Assembly (NCBI RefSeq): GCF_000812665.2
Contig: NZ_CP014327.1
Location: 620,001-684,000, forward strand
Direction: 5' to 3'
Source of the DNA: Falsihalocynthiibacter arcticus
Lineage (GTDB): Bacteria; Pseudomonadota; Alphaproteobacteria; Rhodobacterales; Rhodobacteraceae
DNA length: 64,000 nt
Part shown: positions 61,684-64,000 of the stretch, in pieces
Position numbering within the stretch: position 1 is the stretch's first letter
Layout of the letters: every line of letters begins with the position of its first letter
Position numbers and translations under genes: made by a program
Notes under the pieces: generated by a model
Told to the model about the DNA's origin: nothing
The model's input: the letters and a program-made list of their open reading frames with translations, nothing else
Database searches by the model: none

Positions 61684-61884
61684 CTAAGAAGTATCCCAGC
61701 ACGCAGTTCTTGACTGGCTAAAGCTTTGGACTTGGAGTTCCTCTACTGTTAATGCACCGAGTTCATCGAGCACATCACAGACCATTACCTTTGCGCCTTT
61801 TTGGGCTAGAAGACGGGCCTCTGCCAATCCTTGGCCACGGACTGAACCGGTGACGATCGCTGATTTTCCTGTGAAGTCGTTCAT
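61684..61884 (-). pseudogene. Truncated SDR dehydrogenase (N-terminal 50 residues)
   Basis: 66 codons; the first ~50 are a normal SDR start (GKSAIVTGSVRGQGLAEARLLAQKGAKVMVCDVLDE with the TGxxxGxG loop). After this the sequence loses the family pattern and stops. It lies 13 bases downstream of the intact SDR gene, so it was probably the second gene of that operon before a deletion joined it to the helicase fragment side. Confidence 0.7.
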
Positions 61885-61897
61885 AAGTTATTCCTGT

Positions 61898-62647
61898 TTA
61901 ATATGTGGCGCGGCCGCCAGAGAGATCATGCACTGCGCCTGTGGAAAAACGGCAGCCAGTGGACACAAGCCAAGCGGCTAATTCCGCCACATCTTCTACT
62001 CTGCCAGCGTGACCCAGCGGAATTTTGGCAAGATTTTGCGCTACCGTTTCAGGCTTCATTTGTAATAGAAGATTGGTCTTGATTAGCGCTGGTGCAATTG
62101 CGTGTACACGTATTTGAGTACTAGCCAATTCGCGGCCAAGTGATTTGGTCATGGCGATAATTCCTGCCTTCGCCACGGAATACGCGGCCATGCCTGGGTT
62201 ACCTTCTTTGCCCGCGATTGAAGCCAGTGATATGATATGACCACGTCGTTGCGGTTCCATATGCATCAAGGCCGCTTTGGTGCAGTAAAATGCTCCGTTT
62301 AGATTGACATCCAGTGTCTTATGCCAATTATTAAGATCATATTCTTTGATGGAGTTTACTGGCCCGGTAATCCCTGCGCTGTTGATTAGGATATCAATAG
62401 CGTTTGCGTCATGAGCTGTGGCCTTCATGGCTGCCATCACGGCATCAGGGTTGGTTATGTCAACAAACTGATGCGTTGCTTGCGCGGAAAGGGGGTAGCT
62501 GCTTGGTGCAGGGGCCATATCCCAGATATCTACGCTAGCGCCACAAGAGAGCAAGCGTTTGGCAATAGCTAAGCCAATTTCGCCCGAGCCCCCGGTTACC
62601 ACCGCATGACGGCCGTTTAGGTCATAGGTATTCGCGAGATGTGACAT
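61898..62647 (-). CDS. SDR-family oxidoreductase
   Basis: 249 residues from the ATG at 62647, which has GGGGGAAGAG upstream. Cofactor loop TGGSGEIG, NSAG, catalytic Ser in SLASIAG and YSVAK active-site Tyr-Lys all present; NPGMAAYSVAKAGIIAMTKSLGREL is typical of the FabG/sorbitol-type group. It is divergent from a TRAP binding-protein gene, so it probably oxidises or reduces the compound that the TRAP system imports. Confidence 0.9.
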   Translation of the reverse strand: MSHLANTYDLNGRHAVVTGGSGEIGLAIAKRLLSCGASVDIWDMAPAPSSYPLSAQATHQFVDITNPDAVMAAMKATAHDANAIDILINSAGITGPVNSIKEYDLNNWHKTLDVNLNGAFYCTKAALMHMEPQRRGHIISLASIAGKEGNPGMAAYSVAKAGIIAMTKSLGRELASTQIRVHAIAPALIKTNLLLQMKPETVAQNLAKIPLGHAGRVEDVAELAAWLVSTGCRFSTGAVHDLSGGRATY

Positions 62648-63041
62648 CTCTTCCCCCTTTTCTAAATGATTCACTGCGGTAGTCATTCAGAAATATCGGG
62701 AAGATTTACGTATGTCAAATATATCATAATTTGATATTATGGATAAAATTTTTGACTGAAGAGTGACGAGCCATCCCTCGAATCGTCATGCCTACAACTC
62801 GACCTTCTACGGAAAAATTCCTCTGAATGCGGGAATTTTATGTTATTACTTACAAACTTTTCGACACATCTCTATCATGAGACGGCCTCACTCCACCACA
62901 CCATGCCGCACCACACCATGCCGCAACGCAGAGAAATTTCGACAAAATATTGTATTTGACTTTTATCAAATAGCGATATTTAAATTGCGTTACTGGTGTC
63001 AATTATCTAACGGCGGCAGCTATATATCTGGGAGGAATTTC
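62648..63041. promoter_or_regulatory. Divergent promoter region with two palindromes
   Basis: ATATCA-TAATT-TGATAT (62721-62737) and ATTTGA-CTTTTA-TCAAAT (62954-62971) are inverted repeats with related TTTGA/TCAAA halves, one near each divergent gene. The second contains a TTGACT that may serve as a -35 element. Between them is a 15-bp tandem repeat. No gene is seen. The layout suggests one regulator acting on both promoters. Confidence 0.5.
62894..62923. repeat. Perfect 15-bp tandem duplication
   Basis: The unit CACCACACCATGCCG occurs twice without a gap (62894-62908, 62909-62923) in the region upstream of the TRAP gene. It could be a recent slippage product or a duplicated binding site. Confidence 0.75.
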
Positions 63042-64000
63042 ATGAAGAACTACATACAAAAAGCCCGCCATCATGCGGTGTTTGGCTTATCAGCTTCAGT
63101 CGTAGCATCTGTTACGGTCGTTGGGGCCGCCAATGCGGAAACAATAAAGTTTAGCTACCCTGTTTCACAAGAAAGCCCTATGGGTCGAACCGTTGATTAT
63201 TTTGGTGAACTGATTGCTGAAAAAACCGACGGATCGGTCGACTTACGAGGGTTCCCTTCTGCTCAACTTGGCAATGAAATCCAGTCAATTTCGTCGGTGC
63301 AGGGTGGTATAGTGGAGATGGCAGTAACAACAACTGCCGGTTTGGCTTCGGTTGTTCCTGAATTCAACATGTTCAATTTGCCTTTCATGTTTGACAGCTA
63401 TGAGCAGCTGGATGCCGTCAGCCGTGGACCTACTGCTGAGAAAATCCTTGCTAAGCTGGAACCGTCGCAGATGGTAGGTCTGTGCTATTGGGATTACGGG
63501 TTTCGCAATATCACTAATAACAAGCGCCCTGTAACCAAATTGGAAGATGTAAATGGTCTGCGCGTGCGGACTATCCAGAATAGTGTCTATCTTGATTCCC
63601 TTAGCGCGCTCGGGATTAATCCGACCCCGTTGCCCTTTCCCGAGACTTTCACTGCGCTGGAAACTGGTGCGATTGATGGTAACGAAATTGCTAACGACGT
63701 AACACGCTCGGCATCTTTCTTTGAGGTGCAGGACTATCTGACCGAAACGCAGCATTTCACTACGCTATCGGTTGTTTATGCAAGCAAGGGTTTCTGGGAC
63801 AAGCTTGATGGAGGCGAGCAAAGCGCCATCCGCGCCGCGTGTGCTGAGGCGTCGGTGTTTAACCGCGATATCATTAATGCCGGCGGCGCAGAGACATTGA
63901 GCGTCTTAGAAGAGAACGGCATGCAAATTGATCGGATTTCGGCGGATGATCTACAAGAGTTCCGCGATGCGGTTCAGCCAGTAGTGGACCAGGTTAGTTC
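63042..64000 (+). CDS. TRAP transporter periplasmic binding protein, DctP family (runs off window)
   Basis: The frame is open from the ATG at 63042 to the window end, 319 complete codons. GGGAGGAA lies six bases upstream. A signal peptide ends near residue 36 (ASVTVVGAANA), then ETIKFSYPVSQESPMGRTVDYFGELIAEKTDGSVDLRGFP and FPSAQLGNEIQSISSVQGGIVEMAV. The conserved ligand-carboxylate Arg region is RVRTIQNSVYLDSLSALGINPTPLPFPETFTALETGAIDG. It captures an organic acid in the periplasm for TRAP import; the DctQ and DctM genes would be expected just beyond the window. Confidence 0.92.
   Translation, partial: MKNYIQKARHHAVFGLSASVVASVTVVGAANAETIKFSYPVSQESPMGRTVDYFGELIAEKTDGSVDLRGFPSAQLGNEIQSISSVQGGIVEMAVTTTAGLASVVPEFNMFNLPFMFDSYEQLDAVSRGPTAEKILAKLEPSQMVGLCYWDYGFRNITNNKRPVTKLEDVNGLRVRTIQNSVYLDSLSALGINPTPLPFPETFTALETGAIDGNEIANDVTRSASFFEVQDYLTETQHFTTLSVVYASKGFWDKLDGGEQSAIRAACAEASVFNRDIINAGGAETLSVLEENGMQIDRISADDLQEFRDAVQPVVDQVS

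Overview
The window looks like a chromosomal segment of an alphaproteobacterium of the marine Rhodobacterales/Roseobacter group. Reasons: moderately high GC coding sequence with many ATGA-overlapping operons, an ABC-type sugar operon feeding a DeLey-Doudoroff galactose pathway, the tesA/ybbA/ybbP and waaA neighbourhood, a DUF3768 protein, and several DUF6538-type integrases. This assignment is inference from gene content; no database was searched.

Region 1 (1-14040) is a carbohydrate locus. On the minus strand lie xylA (cut by the window edge), xylB, a sugar-ABC ATPase and an IclR-type regulator. Divergent from the regulator is a long plus-strand operon: sugar-binding protein, two permeases, GH36 alpha-galactosidase, an SDR dehydrogenase, DgoK, DgoA, an SMP-30 lactonase and GH42 beta-galactosidase. 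Most junctions overlap by 1-4 bases. Together these would import galactosides, hydrolyse both alpha and beta linkages and take galactose oxidatively to pyruvate and glyceraldehyde 3-phosphate. Galactonate dehydratase is not in the window.

Region 2 (14041-27017) is core chromosome: ybbP/ybbA divergent from tesA, waaA, a Crp/Fnr regulator, a LivK-type binding protein with a stand-alone RAM-domain protein, rplY, an MFS protein, lldD, trpA and ychF.

Region 3 (27597-39918) is an integrated genomic island. It begins in tRNA-Ser(GCT) and ends in an 18-bp copy of the tRNA 3' end, with a tyrosine integrase next to the right end and 21-bp near-identical repeats about 62 bp inside each att core. Cargo: a polymerase-palm-like protein of unknown role, a serine recombinase, a 48-residue basic protein, DUF1254 proteins (one frameshifted, one intact, one decayed fragment), a bacterioferritin-like protein, a Bcr/CflA exporter, and a VOC protein with an HxlR-like regulator. 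A decayed integrase tail at 31.4 kb suggests the island is composite.

Region 4 (39919-48243) is a second accessory block. It holds another DUF6538 integrase preceded by three phased TGCTGCAC repeats, a small recombinase, DUF3768, a putative papain-like cysteine peptidase, an HTH protein, a gene cut by an intact IS21-family element, and scars of two further insertion sequences.

Region 5 (48244-64000) is a catabolic locus for an amino-acid-like compound. It contains an HEQRO-type amino-acid ABC importer, a proline racemase/hydroxyproline epimerase family enzyme, a DadA-like flavoenzyme, an HpaI-type aldolase, a 2-hydroxyacid dehydrogenase, a GMC oxidoreductase, two aldehyde dehydrogenases and a GntR/FCD regulator. 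Hydroxyproline or a related compound is the best guess. A deletion scar with two truncated genes follows, then an SDR divergent from a TRAP binding protein cut by the window edge.

Three genes (14066-16596, 31972-33470, 51801-53497) each appear broken by loss of exactly one base in a G/C homopolymer. Systematic sequencing error is the simplest explanation, so these should not be taken as true pseudogenes without checking reads.
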